Origin: Sternotherus odoratus
Lineage: Eukaryota; Chordata; Testudines; Kinosternidae
Direction of reading: 5' to 3'
Length of the DNA: 64,000 nt
Assembly: GCA_032164245.1 (NCBI GenBank)
Contig: JAVMKO010000009.1
Span: forward strand, 83,184,712-83,248,711
Position numbers and translations under genes: made by a program. The stretch's first letter is position 1, and each line of letters opens with the position of its first letter. Below the pieces are notes generated by a model. The model saw only the letters and a program-made list of their open reading frames with translations. It was not told where the DNA came from and searched no databases. Positions 44,580 through 55,860 of the stretch are shown piece after piece.

Positions 44580-46014
44580 GGATGCAGACAGAAACTGATC
44601 TGAACAAAGACAACTTACTTCTTTCCTGCAGATGGCTTGTTAAAAAGTATAGATTCAGTTATAGAAGTCAGTGTCTTAAGTTATTGACTGTATTATTTTA
44701 GTTGTAACTAGCAGACTAACATGCCTATATATACGTACAGTAAATTGAATATATTTCTGTCCAGTATGTGTGTGTGTTTATATATCACTGTGTATACTGG
44801 AATGTATTAAAAATATATCAGACCATCTAGTGACAACCTCCTAGAGCCAGAGCAAAGCATGGGTTTCAAACAAACAAGAAGATGCAAAGAACTCTCATTT
44901 TACTGGGGGGGGGTTGACTTTTCCCAATCACCAGGAAGTGAGAGCAAGATAGGAAATCACCATTTTGTGGAACGCCGTAGCCAGAATCAGATGTTTTATA
45001 TTCTGGGCCTTAAGGCTAGACATAATGTAATACGATATAATATATGAGAGAATAGGGGAGACCTTGATGTTTAAAAAAATAATTTAATTGAGAAAGAATC
45101 AGATTAAATTGTAACATCATAATTCGTGGCTTCAGTTTTCAAGTGTGATATTGATTTAGAAGCCATCAAAACATAACACTGCAGCAGGTATATTTTTCTA
45201 GCACTGTATTCATGTCTCTTATCTGCGTCACCTTGGAGAAGCTGCAGTGTTTCTAAGCTTTTGTGTTCAGCAGAGAGGTCTCCCAGTGTGGACGCAGCTG
45301 AATAAATGTCTGACATAAGTGTGTTGTAACATCAGCATAGCCATAGCAACTAATCTGTGTCGTTGTCATATATATTGTAAGCAAAAAAGGTCTTTGATTG
45401 GAACACCACAGTGCACTTGCAGAAGAATAACAAAAATGCCCCATTGAGACAGAATAATATCTGTTTGTTTAAATGGAGCCAACTCAGTTTTAACTGCTCG
45501 TACACTGGCTGTGCAGACAGGAGCTGTAACATACATATGACTTACAAACATGGCCACTACCTGATTTCACCCATGGACTATCTAGATTCAAATTCTGGAC
45601 CTTCACCTTCAAAACCACATACTCCTGCTAGTTAAGTTACAAGATCTGATAACCTTGGGGAGACAAGGGACTGTTATACTCGGGAATTGGTCTGTTCCCC
45701 CATGTGATTACAATTGGTATTCATGTATGCAAGGAAATACAACACAATATCAGCTAATACAAGTGCAGTTTTTAAGGCAGTCTGGAACTATGGTTGACTG
45801 ACTACAAGTTGACTCCAGACAAGGCCCAACCCTCAAAACGTTTGTCTTGATTAGCGTCCTGCAGTCTTTTAGAGCTATTGTACAGTGATGAGAATCCCAC
45901 TTGTGTCCGTATTTTTCCAGCAAGTCAGTTCTTGGTTCAGTTAACAACACAAAGAATCCCAAAGATACTTACTTGAGGAAAACGTCTTTGTTCAGGAAAG
46001 AATTTAAGCTCATG
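44580..46014. other. Unassigned AT-rich non-coding DNA
   Basis: A short TG run with TATA words lies at 44760-44790. Frames of 60-74 codons on both strands near 45.1-45.6 kb overlap one another and show no domain. Confidence 0.35.
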
Positions 46015-46072
46015 CCATAGAAATTTGGTTGGCTTTAAGCACATGCTTAAGTGCTTTCTGAGGCCTGAATGC
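46015..46072. repeat. Fossil palindromic MITE-like fragment
   Basis: 'ctttaagcacatgcttaagtgctttctgaggcctg' is the same arm as at 34650; the near-palindrome TTAAGCA-CA-TGCTTAA spans 46035-46050. Confidence 0.5.
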
Positions 46073-47525
46073 ACAGAATCAAAATAATTGAAAACTTGCA
46101 GGAAGTACCCAACACAACATAAATTCAGAGCCAGGTGATTTTAATATTTATTGATCTTATTTAAAGGCGTGAGCTTGCAGAGCTGCATCTACATAATTTA
46201 CTTATTTTTATGAGTGTCTTCAACACTGCTCTTGCACCGCTAATAAAATATGAACTGTTAAGGGGTTTTTAATCCAATCCACATTTATTACAGGGTGAAT
46301 GCGAGGCTATAAATAATGCTTACTAGAGGCATGAAGTGTGAAGCAGTGTAAATGGGTCCATCATCTATTTCTTGAGATGCGTTCAGTTGGCAATGAACTG
46401 CGGAAGGTAAAGCTAATTCTGATGCCAATCAGCATCTTAATCAGTCATGCATTGGGGTAATTAATCGGCGAGGTTTTTGTTGTGGCTGGCAAATAGACAC
46501 ATCAGTGCTACTCTTTGCACCAGTATAACTATTGTAGAGGAGGACACTATTCAATTTCAACCCCATGTGATGTGATTTTTAAGGTCTTCTTTTTGTATTG
46601 TCTCTGTATATAGGGTCAGAAAAATTCCTGTGATATTTACATTGTATGTGTTAATCTCCAGCGGCTGAACCCTGAGCTCCTCACATAGGTAAAACACTCC
46701 CAGTAGTCAGGGGAAGGACTGCTTGATTTGGGCTTTGTTAAAATATCCATTCAAGACAAAGGTCAGTTTCTTGACCAAGCTCTGTAGTATTTGTGTGTGT
46801 TTAATATATTTCCCCTTCCATTGGAGAAAAAAGCTAAACAATTATAATTGCTTCTCACTGATATTTTTAATGGAACCTTAACACAGAAGGGATTTTAAAC
46901 GTGTAGCTTGTTGGGAGATGGCCTGATCTGCCTTTATGGAGACACTAAAAGATTTGAGCCCTTATTGTGGCTGGCTTAATGGAGTGAGTGTGGAATCTCT
47001 CCAGTAACCTATCTAGCAGCTGTTCAGTGCTCAGTCAGCACCCTGAGGCCTGTGGCCCTATCCAACTTGAAACATCATTCAGAAAGGCCTAGATGCCAAG
47101 ACACGCAAATGTGGAGCCCTGCGCTTGATGGGAGAGCTGTGGGACCTAACCCAGTTGACTGTGTTCTTTTAACAAAGAAATCATGAGAATATTAGCTTAA
47201 TTGCTTCTGAAAGGAAAAGACAAGAAGCACGCAATTGCTTAGTTCTGCCATTTCACAGACCACTTTGCATCATCTCTGGCCCGTTGATTGAGCCTGACAG
47301 CATAAAGGGAAGGACAGGTAACATATGTTCATGTGGGGAAGGGTGAAAGAATCTTTGTTCTTGTAAGTCCGGCTCCTTCAAAGGCAAAGCTCATTGGAGA
47401 GAAGATATGGAATGTAGTGTAATAGTGAATGATACAAGTATTGCTTAATGTAATGTTGAGGATGCAGTTTTAAACACCACAAAGTGAGGAAGTGTGCACG
47501 CAAACGTTCCCATAGTGATCTTAAT
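46073..47525. other. Unassigned AT-rich DNA with a candidate conserved segment
   Basis: 46140-46500 lacks repeats and contains clustered TAAT/ATTA and AATCAG words such as 'ggggtaattaatcgg' (46454-46468) and 'tttattgatcttattta'. It is a candidate regulatory element by composition only. Confidence 0.3.
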
Positions 47526-48010
47526 TAGAGCTGGTTGGAAACTGCATTTTTTTCCACTGAAATGTTTGACTTTTTGGTGAAAAATCTTCAACTGAAACAT
47601 GTTGGTTTCAAATTTTTAAAAGTTGATTTAGAAATGCTGCTGCAGTGCCTCATGGGAGTTGTAGTTTGGGAGCCTCGTGTCCCCTTTCTGCATGGACCGG
47701 GATCCCTGGCCAGACTACGTTCCTATGATGCACCATGGTCTCCAAGCCTACTGAGCCACTGCAGTGCATTTTGGGAGATTTAATCCATCTGAGGAGCCAG
47801 GCTCATAGAGGAGGGGAAGGACAAGAGGCACCCGAACCACAACCCCCCTGAGATACCGCAGCACTATTTCCAAATCAACTTCTTGGTTTTGTTTTTGACT
47901 GAACTATTCTAGTTTTTTCAAGTGTTTCGTTTTTTGACAAAAAGTCAAAAATTTTCCACGGTAAGCAGACACTTTTTGTGATGCATTTTGATGGAAATAT
48001 TTTGAAACAC
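47526..48010. mobile_element. hAT-like MITE carrying repeated ACTACA-type motifs (copy B)
   Basis: Left end TAGAGCTGGTTGGAAA. The core shows the same motif in alternating orientation: reverse at 47647-47665 ('gcctcatgggagttgtagt'), forward at 47714-47731 ('actacgttcctatgatgc'), reverse at about 47766-47784 and a decayed forward one at 47837-47855. Flanks are T/A-rich 'tttttgacaaaaagtcaaaaattttcc' inverted words. The right terminus is not intact. Confidence 0.7.
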
Positions 48011-48631
48011 CTAATCTTACTTCACCCATGTTGCACAAATGGTCTTGATTACATTGTCCTCTGATGGATTCATGCAGCTCCTACTGACCGCAATTGGAGT
48101 AGTAAATGAATATTTGAGAGCAGATTGTGGGTTGATGGTATGTTAGGCTGCATTAAACAATATAGGGCCAGATTCTGAAATCTGTTGGGACTACCTCTGC
48201 CAGAAGGGGCGACTCAACAGAAATAAGGCTGCTGCATAATTAGTAATCCAAAGTATGCCATACAGGAATGTTGGCAAATTAAAAGATCTCATAAGTGTTT
48301 AAACATCTTTAGAGAATTTACACAGCCCAAAACATATGCAATTGTGAAACAGCAAAGTCAAACCACACCTATCTAAGAAGCTAACCTCCATATTTTTATG
48401 ATCACTAATCCATTTACAGGGAATCACTCCTAACTTCCAAACCCAAAAATGCTTTCATATAGCTGCCATTTTTAAAAGCAACTTTCAGAGAAATATTTTA
48501 TTTGTTCTTCCCAAAATGTGACATTTCTCTTCTATATGCTCACAGCCCTGTTCCCCCAACCCCCAGGAAGAATAGACTGGTTCAGTGCTCAGGATGAGGA
48601 ATGAAGCCTGCACCATGAACAAGTTTCAGTA
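48011..48631. other. Unassigned DNA with a fossil MITE end
   Basis: 'tatagggccagattctgaaatctg' at 48160-48184 resembles a fossil palindromic MITE terminus. Nothing else is recognised. Confidence 0.35.
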
Positions 48632-48633
48632 TA

Positions 48634-48912
48634 CAGTAGACTCTCGATTATCCAGGATGATAGGGAAAAAAATAATCCTGGTTAATAAAATCCTAGATAA
48701 TCACCATCCATAGGAAATATGGGGAGGGGGTTGGTTCACCAGCCACCCTGCGCCGGAGGGAGGGGGTGTTGGTTCACTGGCTGCCCTGTGCCCTGGTGGG
48801 GGTTTTTTGTGTGTGCTTGGGGCGGCAACAAAGCCAGAACCCGCCCTGCGAGTTGTGCATATTTTTTTTGACATCCTGGTTAATCCAATCCTGGATAATC
48901 AAGAGTCGACTG
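48634..48912. mobile_element. Tigger/pogo-like MITE, 279 bp, TA target site
   Basis: The terminal 25 bases are inverted repeats with 23 matches (CAGTAGACTCTCGATTATCC at the left). They are flanked by TA at 48632-48633 and 48913-48914. Subterminal 'atcctggttaat' words recur at both ends. The centre is G-rich and without a transposase frame, so the copy depends on enzymes in trans. Confidence 0.93.
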
Positions 48913-48914
48913 TA

Positions 48915-51329
48915 TCAGAAACTTCCTGGCCAATAGTGGAAGCTTTATATCATCTGAGAGATTGGAGGTAGCTGGCCTGGCCATGGGGCCCTCAAACATC
49001 TCAGCGAATCAGTCCTTAAAACTATCACTTCAGCATACACAGAAAAACTATTTTAGGTGATTTTGAGTGATGTCTAGACTGTATAACTTAGTTTCCCTTT
49101 TCCTTCTAAGGCCTGTGCCGTTGCCTTAACAGACGGAAAGATAAGGAAAAAATGGCACCAATTAGTTTTAAAAGCTCTGTAGAACATTTCTCACAGTTCT
49201 TCTGTCAGGTATGTGATCGATATAAAGAATGCAAGATGGGTTTTGGCACACGCAGGTTTCATTGACACTCATTTCGGGTGACCAGTGTAATTCACCACCC
49301 CTGAGTGATTTAAACCACATCAGGCCATTTTGCATCTGTGTGTACATCTGTGTGGTATTCCTGTGCCAGACTTTAGGAAGAGCACGGTAGCCTCCCCTTT
49401 ATTTCGGTGGTTAATTTCCATTACAGAGGACTCTTGGGATCATCTTTGTGGTCCTCTAATGTCTCATTTATTGTAGGAGGCCTATAATATTTGGTCATGG
49501 CAAAGCACTGGGCCTAGAGACATGGATTTGTTTGTCCCCATGAAATCTGTCCAGCTTTAGCAGAGCTCTAGTCTAACCTCTTAAAAACCACAATGTTCCT
49601 TCTCTTGATCGCGTTCCTCTGGAAAATGTTGACAGGCTTTTCAAAATCACTGACCATGAACCCTCTAAGGAGCTGGGCTCCCAGGGCAGCTGCAGCAGCG
49701 TGTGCCACACTGAGAATGCCTGAGAGCTAGGGAAGGGTGGAGTCCCCACAGCCTACCCCCAGGATCCAGCACATGGTATCAGCGACCCATTCCATGACCA
49801 CTACTCTCCCTTCCCCCCGTCTCTGGTGTAACATCCTTCTTTTGCTGCCAGCTAATGTAGAGCTATAGCTCAGGTAGCAGCTTTCTGTACTGCATTGCTG
49901 AAGGTTTAGGGTCCAAACACCGCTAAGACGCGATGGGGGTGGTTACAATTCTCCACGATAGCAATTGTGTTTACCTTTTTTTCTTTATAAAGGAATCCCA
50001 GGGGATTTACTTACAGAACGGCTGTGCCAAAAGCACTTTATTTTGGTTGTAACGTCAAGTCCCCAGCAGTTAGGAAACACCACGTTTATGTTTGCCTGTG
50101 CAACCTGAATTCAGCCCTCTGGTGTGCATGGATTATGATGGTCTTTAATAATATGATCACATATTATCTTTCTCCACAGAATCCGTGCCTGATTCCCTGC
50201 GCAGGAAATGTCAATGGGACGGAGAGAGGGCAAGTGACATTGCCTAACTTTAGAGTGCTTGACTTTGCAACCTAAAGAACATTCTTTGTCCGTGTTTTTT
50301 ATACTGTAATATGTACATCAACAGAATTTAAAATGCCTTTATGGGAGACCAGCTTTCATTGCAGATCTATAAAATTGCATCTTGCAGAGCTCAGCTGTTT
50401 TGGGGTGGGTTATGCACGTACAGATTAAAACGTTTTCAGGTTTGTTATGAAAATCAGAGGAAGAGGCCCCTGAGAATTTGGCCGTGTGTGAGGATATCTG
50501 TGTATATCATAACATAGATCTGGATATAAGGAGATTTTATCTCTAGTGTTTCTAGCCGAAGTAACGCTGTTATAATTTTCTTGACTTTTACATCTTCTAT
50601 TCTACTTCCTTAGGCAATTTCCTGTTGAACTAGATTTAAATCAATGTTACTTAATTCTGAGGAAATTTGTTATCTGAAGCCCAAGAAATCATAACTATAG
50701 ATAGGAGATGGATAGAGAGGAGTTGGACAGAAATAATTAAAATAGCCATATATTATCCATAACATTTTATTTCAGTAACTTTCAATTTACTTTTTTTTAA
50801 AAAAAAAATCCTACATTCTAGATATCAAGCTGATCTATAGGAGGGTAATTTAACACTTGAGCTAGAAAAAAATCAACCTGCCTCAATAACAGAAGGGAAT
50901 TTGCATGATTAAAAATCTTTAAGCTGAAGAGAAGATGCTAACACTATTATGCGGATGTAAAGTTAAGAGAAGGCATATACCAAATTAGCGGCACTTGATG
51001 TGGAGAAGCTATTCACCTTCGTGATTTCACTTAGATTATATACATAGTACTGTGGGTAGCATTACTAACAACTGCAGGGTTCCAGATAGAGAACATGTGT
51101 CTGGTCGTCGTTTGCTGGCTTCATGAGCAGAAGACTAATGGATAACACCATTGCCTTCTGTGTGACTTGGTTTTGGCTCTTTTTATTAAAGGGACATCTT
51201 GACTTTTTGGTCCAAAAATAAAAATGGATATGCCATGCCCCTGTCCATATATTTAAGGACTAGGGATCTTTCCATGTTTTTTCCCCCAAGACTTGTTTTT
51301 GCCTCATCTCCAAAGGGATAAATGTAACC
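48915..51329. other. Unassigned non-coding DNA
   Basis: The longest frame is 83 codons (50024-50275), without a domain. A T/A run sits at 50790-50810. No element placed. Confidence 0.35.
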
Positions 51330-51334
51330 TCAAA

Positions 51335-52419
51335 GTGTACTTAGATTTCCAGAAAGCCTGTGACAAGGTCCCTCACCAAAGGCTCTTATGTAAATTAAGT
51401 TGCCATGGGATAAGAGGGAAGATCCTTTCATGGATTGAGAACTGATTAAAGGACAGGGAACAAAGAGGAGGAATAAATGGTAAATTTTCTGAATGGAGAG
51501 GGGTAACTAGAGGTGTTCCCCAAGGGTCAATCCTAGGACCAATCCTATTCAACTTATTCATAAATGATTTGGAGGAAGGGGTAAACAGTGAGGTGTCAAA
51601 GTTTGCAGATGATACTAAACTGCTCAAAATAGTTAAGACCCAAGCAGACTGTGAAGAACTTCAAAAAGATCTCACAAAACTAAGTGATTGGGCAACAAAA
51701 TGGCAAATGAAATTCAATGTGGATAAATGTAAAGTAATGCACATTGGAAAAAATAACCCCAACTATAAATACAATATGATGGGGGCTAATTTAGCTACAG
51801 CTAATCAGGAAAAAGATCTTGGAGTCATCGTGGATAGTTCTCTAAAGATGTCCATGCAGTGTGCAGCGGCAGTCAAAAAAGCAAACAGGATGTTAGAAAT
51901 CATTTAAAAAGGGATAGAGAATAAGACGGAGAATATCTTATTGCCTTTATACAAATCCATGGTGCGCCCACATCTTGAATACTATGTACAAATGTGATCT
52001 CCTCATCTCAAAAAGAATATACTGTATTGGCATTAGAAAAAGTTCAGAGAAGGGCAACTAAAATGATTAGGGGTTTGGAACGGGTCCCATATGAGGAGAG
52101 ATTAAAGAGGCTAGGACTTTTTAGCTTGGAAAAGAGGAGACTAAGGGGGTATATGATAGAGGTACATAAAATTATGAGTGGTAAGGAAAAAGTGAATAAG
52201 GAAAAGTTATTTACTTGTTCCCATAATATAAGAACTAGGGGCCACCCAATGAAATTAGTGGGCAGCAGATTTACAACAAATAAAAGGAAGTTCTTCACAC
52301 AGCGCACAGTCAACCTGTGGAACTCCTTGCCTGAGGAGACTGTGAAGGCTAGAACTATAACAGGGTTTAAAAGAGAACTGGATAAATTCATGGACGTTAA
52401 GTCAATTAATGGCTATTAG
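51335..52419 (+). pseudogene. CR1 ORF2 reverse transcriptase pseudogene
   Basis: The frame encodes part of the non-LTR reverse transcriptase that would copy CR1 RNA at a nicked target. Visible motifs are 'GVPQGSILGP' (RT block 4, about 51510) and the catalytic 'FADD' (about 51601-51612), followed by the thumb and C-terminal domain ending '…KSINGY' at 52419. The 5' two-thirds of ORF2, including the endonuclease, is absent. Breaks include a stop near 51446, a stop at 51905-51907 in 'MLEII*KGIEN', and a frame shift between there and 51994, after which the C-terminal 141 codons are open. Clearly non-functional. Confidence 0.93.
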
Positions 52420-52552
52420 CCAGGATGGGTAAGGAATAGTGTCCCTAGCTTCTGTTTGTCAGAGGGGGGTGATGGATGGCAGGTGTAAGAGATCCGTTCT
52501 TCCCCCACGTCGCAACAGGCAGGAGACTCTCTTGTGGCTTCCAACAGTGTCC

Positions 52553-52558
52553 TTTATT
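52553..52558 (-). terminator. Polyadenylation signal of the solo LTR
   Basis: On the minus strand this is AATAAA ('gtgaataaaggacac'), about 70 bases from the 3' LTR boundary at 52484, as expected for the R region. Confidence 0.7.
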
Positions 52559-52761
52559 CACAGTGCAAACCCCACCACCAATATACAGTTCTATACAATG
52601 TAGGTGAGGCCCAGCCCTCAGCCTGGCTGGCCTTAGGAAGCAGTCAGCTCTGGTAGGCTCCCAGCCTCAGCTCTACTTCCTCGCTCTTTGTCTCTGCACC
52701 TCTCTCTATCTGCTTCTCTCTCTACCACACCCCCACTACCCTGGGCTTCCACCCTGGCAGG

Positions 52762-52770
52762 CTTTTATCC
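52762..52770 (-). promoter_or_regulatory. TATA-like box of the solo LTR
   Basis: On the minus strand this reads GGATAAAAG, inside a GC-rich U3-like context. Position relative to the AATAAA signal fits a retroviral promoter. Activity is not known. Confidence 0.65.
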
Positions 52771-53058
52771 CCTGAGGAGGCTGCCAGGTGCGACCCATTA
52801 AGCCCTCTGCAGCTCAGGGCTACACCCAGGTGGCTAATTAACCTTCCCCGTCAGGGAAGGCTTCTAGAGGCTTTTTTCCCTTAAAGGGGTAGCATGGCTG
52901 GCTCAGGCCCGCCCTGCCACACAGGGGAGAGATCACTTGATCATTGCCTATTAGGTTCACTCACTCCGGGGAACCTGGCATTGGCCACTGTCGGTAGACA
53001 GGATATTGGGCTAGATGGACCGTTGGTCTGACCCAGTACAGCCTTTCTTATGTTCTTA

Positions 53059-54149
53059 AAGTGGTGCCTTACCATGTCATCCTCAGTTTAAAAAATAGGG
53101 CGGAGGAGGGGCACATCCATAGGTAATGTAAACTCTCATAGTTCCATTCACTTCACTTGGCTTCCCTGGAAGTCAATAGAGCCATGAACAAGTACAGCAG
53201 CTGAGGATCTGCTAGCCAATTACTGCCCTTGCCAACTATGCCTATATGACATGCATGCTGTTATCCAGTCTTACGAAATTCTGCTTGACTTGGGCAAGGC
53301 TGGTTGGTGGCTCTGCTAGTCAATTTTCCTCTGTTTTGAAGGTGCATGTTTGCATTTCATTGTCTTCACAATACGTACAAAATAACTTCATAAAGGTTTC
53401 AAAAGGCAGGGTCTCAATGCTGTCGCTTTTGCATTCCACTCAATCGTATGAATTTTATCAGTAAAAGCAATTTTGAAGCCAGTCCCTCAGCAGAAATACG
53501 GAATGAACTCCTCTAACTGGGATGAAGTGAGACACAGAACAAGTAACATTGCTGCTGTATTTGTCAAATATTATTAAAGAATTCCTCTATTGCTGTACTT
53601 TTTTCTCTGTCTATATATGTTTACTGATAAGCACCTTCTTTGGGTATTACCACTGATTCTTACTACAATGTCCAATTGTACGGCTTTCATGCACTTGCAA
53701 TGTTATTTACTGCTTTATTATGTAAGCTGTGGTAAAATTGGGTCAGCACTACATTAATTCTGGCTTGACATGACCTGTCTGAAGCTATGAGAGTAATTCA
53801 GATTGCATTTACTTCTGCACTGGAGCATGTACTCGCCAGACATGCCAAAGAATTCATCTCCCCTTGTTTTACTTACTTTGAAAGAAAGAGCATTGGAAGA
53901 ATTTAATTGTAGGAATCCTGGACAGACTTTGTTCAAGCTTTGTCAAGTTCCTTGTAGAACCTGACCCGATTCATGTTTCACTGATCACGCCCCCTTAACC
54001 GTAATTCTCACAAAATCACTGGCAGCCTCTTCCTATTTCACAGCAAAGATTTGGGAACTGAGGCAGTAATGTAGCAAGGTCTGTTTATTAATATATGTAA
54101 GTTCTGTGATGCAGTATCCTTGTTGTTTTATGGTATAATTCAGTAATTT
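53059..54149. other. Unassigned AT-rich non-coding DNA
   Basis: No gene or element recognised. Confidence 0.35.
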
Positions 54150-54331
54150 GGATAGCGATCGATCTTTCGGGGGTTGATTTATTGCATCTAATCTAGACAC
54201 GATAAATCGATCCCCAAGTGCTCTTCCATCGACCAGGTACTCTGCCGCCGCGTGAGGTGTAGGCGGAGTCAGTGAGGGAGTGGCATCAGCCGACTCAGCA
54301 CCATGAAGACACCATGGTAAGTCGACTTTGG
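54150..54331. mobile_element. Truncated relative of the 13175 MITE family
   Basis: 'gatagcgatcgatctttcgggggttgattta' and 'tctagacacgataaatcgatcccc' form the hairpin seen near the right end of the element at 13175, here in opposite orientation. 'ggtaagtcgacttt' at the other side matches the region near its left end. Both terminal inverted repeats are missing. Confidence 0.7.
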
Positions 54332-55466
54332 GAAACAAAATGTTATCTGGTAGAAACTATGACCAGTTGTGAATACTCTCCAACATGCCAGTGTATCAGA
54401 TTTAAGAAAGAATTTATGGATCGTTTCTGAATACAGTATTTTACATGCATGTACCAATGTAAAAGCCTAGGTAAACAAAAATATGCTCTGCATATTTTTA
54501 GACTGATTTATATGCTCTGTAAGCCTTTATTTCCATAATAGTACTGAAGAGAAACTTTCCCGTTGCTTGTAAGGCTCGGTGTCTTTCTTTGTTGGCTAGG
54601 AAACCTATTGGTTGAATAATTATCATGAGCAGCTTAAAGAGTTTTCTATGTAGCAAACTATTTGCTATTTCAGGGGCAGATTCTCATTATGCAAAAGGAA
54701 AAATAGCCAGGAGAAGTGTTAAAACTGCTCCAGAGCCGGACCAGTTTGTCTGTCTAATGAAAGAACACTTCTTCGGTCATTATTCTGTCGTCGTTTTACA
54801 ACCCTGCTGCTTTGGCAAGGAATCAAAGATCGGGACCAAAGCTCTAACATACCACCCCAGCCTCCTGCTGTCGCTGCTTCCCATTAACACAGAACCATAC
54901 TATCATGAAACACTAAATACTCACAGCTTAGTTTACCCAACACAACCTGCATATGAATAAACAAGCATTAATCATACAGACTGCATCGACTCAACATGCA
55001 TGCCACTAGCAGGCAGACCTCCCCATCTGGAAATATCACTCTACTCCCGATGAGACCTAGCAAATGCACCTGCAAATACCTGATAGAAAACCTCACCTCT
55101 CCTTTCAAGATTAGCATCTTGTTCAAACTGAGTGAACCCAATGTTTCCTTCCACTTGACAGATCTATAGTTTCCTCCTCCACCACACGCAGCCAGGCCTG
55201 TGTGTGAGACATCACGTGGTTAGCTCTTGACCTGGGACAAGGTCAATCCTCAAAATGAGGATCCCTGTATAGAGTCTTAACGAGGCATAGCCCATCCATA
55301 CTGCTTTGCTCTGATGAATTCCTAGCAACCAACAGGTGAGGGACCAACTCCTGCAGTCCTGCCTTGAACCTTACTTAGGTAAAATCCTGAGTCGGCGGGT
55401 ATTTCATTTTGAGACTGCAAGGTTTTGCTATCTTTAGTGACTTGACCCATCAGGTCCTTAAGCTAG
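54332..55466. other. Unassigned AT-rich non-coding DNA
   Basis: A 111-codon frame (54625-54960) has no domain, and its 3' half is Leu/Tyr-rich by composition only. Confidence 0.35.
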
Positions 55467-55860
55467 ATGGAAGCTGTAGCGGACACAGTGTTCCATCTTT
55501 TATTTGGTGTAAGTGCCATTTGTCTGAGCATGTTACCCTTGCGCTCTGTGACCTGCACGGTCTACCTGTTGGTTGAGCTCTTTACGTCTATCACTATGAG
55601 GCATGTTTTTTTATTCCTTCAATCATTCTCAAGGGTCTTCTCTAAATCCTCTTCAATTCAGAAACATTCTTCTTGAATAGTGGACCCCAAAACTGGATTC
55701 AGTGGTTTCACAGTCACCAAATGCAGAGGTAAAATAACAGATTTTCCTGTTTCTGCATCCCAGGATTGCATTAGCTCTTTTGGCGAGAGTGTCACACTAG
55801 AAGCTCCTGTTCAGTGAATTATCCACCATGGCCCCCAAATCTTTCTCAGGATGACTTAGT
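55467..55860 (-). mobile_element. CR1 LINE fragment, minus strand
   Basis: On the minus strand the sequence contains 'ctgagaaagatttgggggccatggtggataattcactgaac', then 'gccaaaagagctaatgcaatcctgggatgc' and 'ttattttacctctgcatttgg'. This matches the ORF2 segment after the reverse transcriptase core (translated pattern A-K-x-A-N-x-I-L-G). Multiple breaks. It lacks the 3' end and is the only minus-strand CR1 found. Confidence 0.85.

Larger units (their letters stand above)
52484..52921 (-). mobile_element. Solo LTR (endogenous retrovirus-type), 438 bp, minus strand
   Basis: The insert begins TGTAAGAG and ends GCCACA on the plus strand (TG…CA boundaries). It is flanked by cagg at 52480-52483 and 52922-52925, a 4-bp target duplication. 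On the minus strand it has a TATA-like box and, about 200 bases further on, an AATAAA signal, the normal U3-R order. No internal retroviral sequence is present, so this is the product of LTR-LTR recombination. A 4-bp duplication fits class I (gammaretrovirus-like) elements; family identity is not established. Confidence 0.9.
51330..53058 (+). mobile_element. CR1 LINE, longest copy, split by a solo LTR
   Basis: Covers the second half of the ORF2 reverse transcriptase, the C-terminal domain and the 3' UTR, ending 'gggctagatggaccgttggtc…ttcttatgttctta'. The 5' part is missing. The 3' UTR is interrupted at 52483/52922 by a 438-bp LTR. Removing that insertion restores the UTR order seen in the copy at 36571. 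The interruption shows the CR1 is older than the LTR. Confidence 0.95.
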
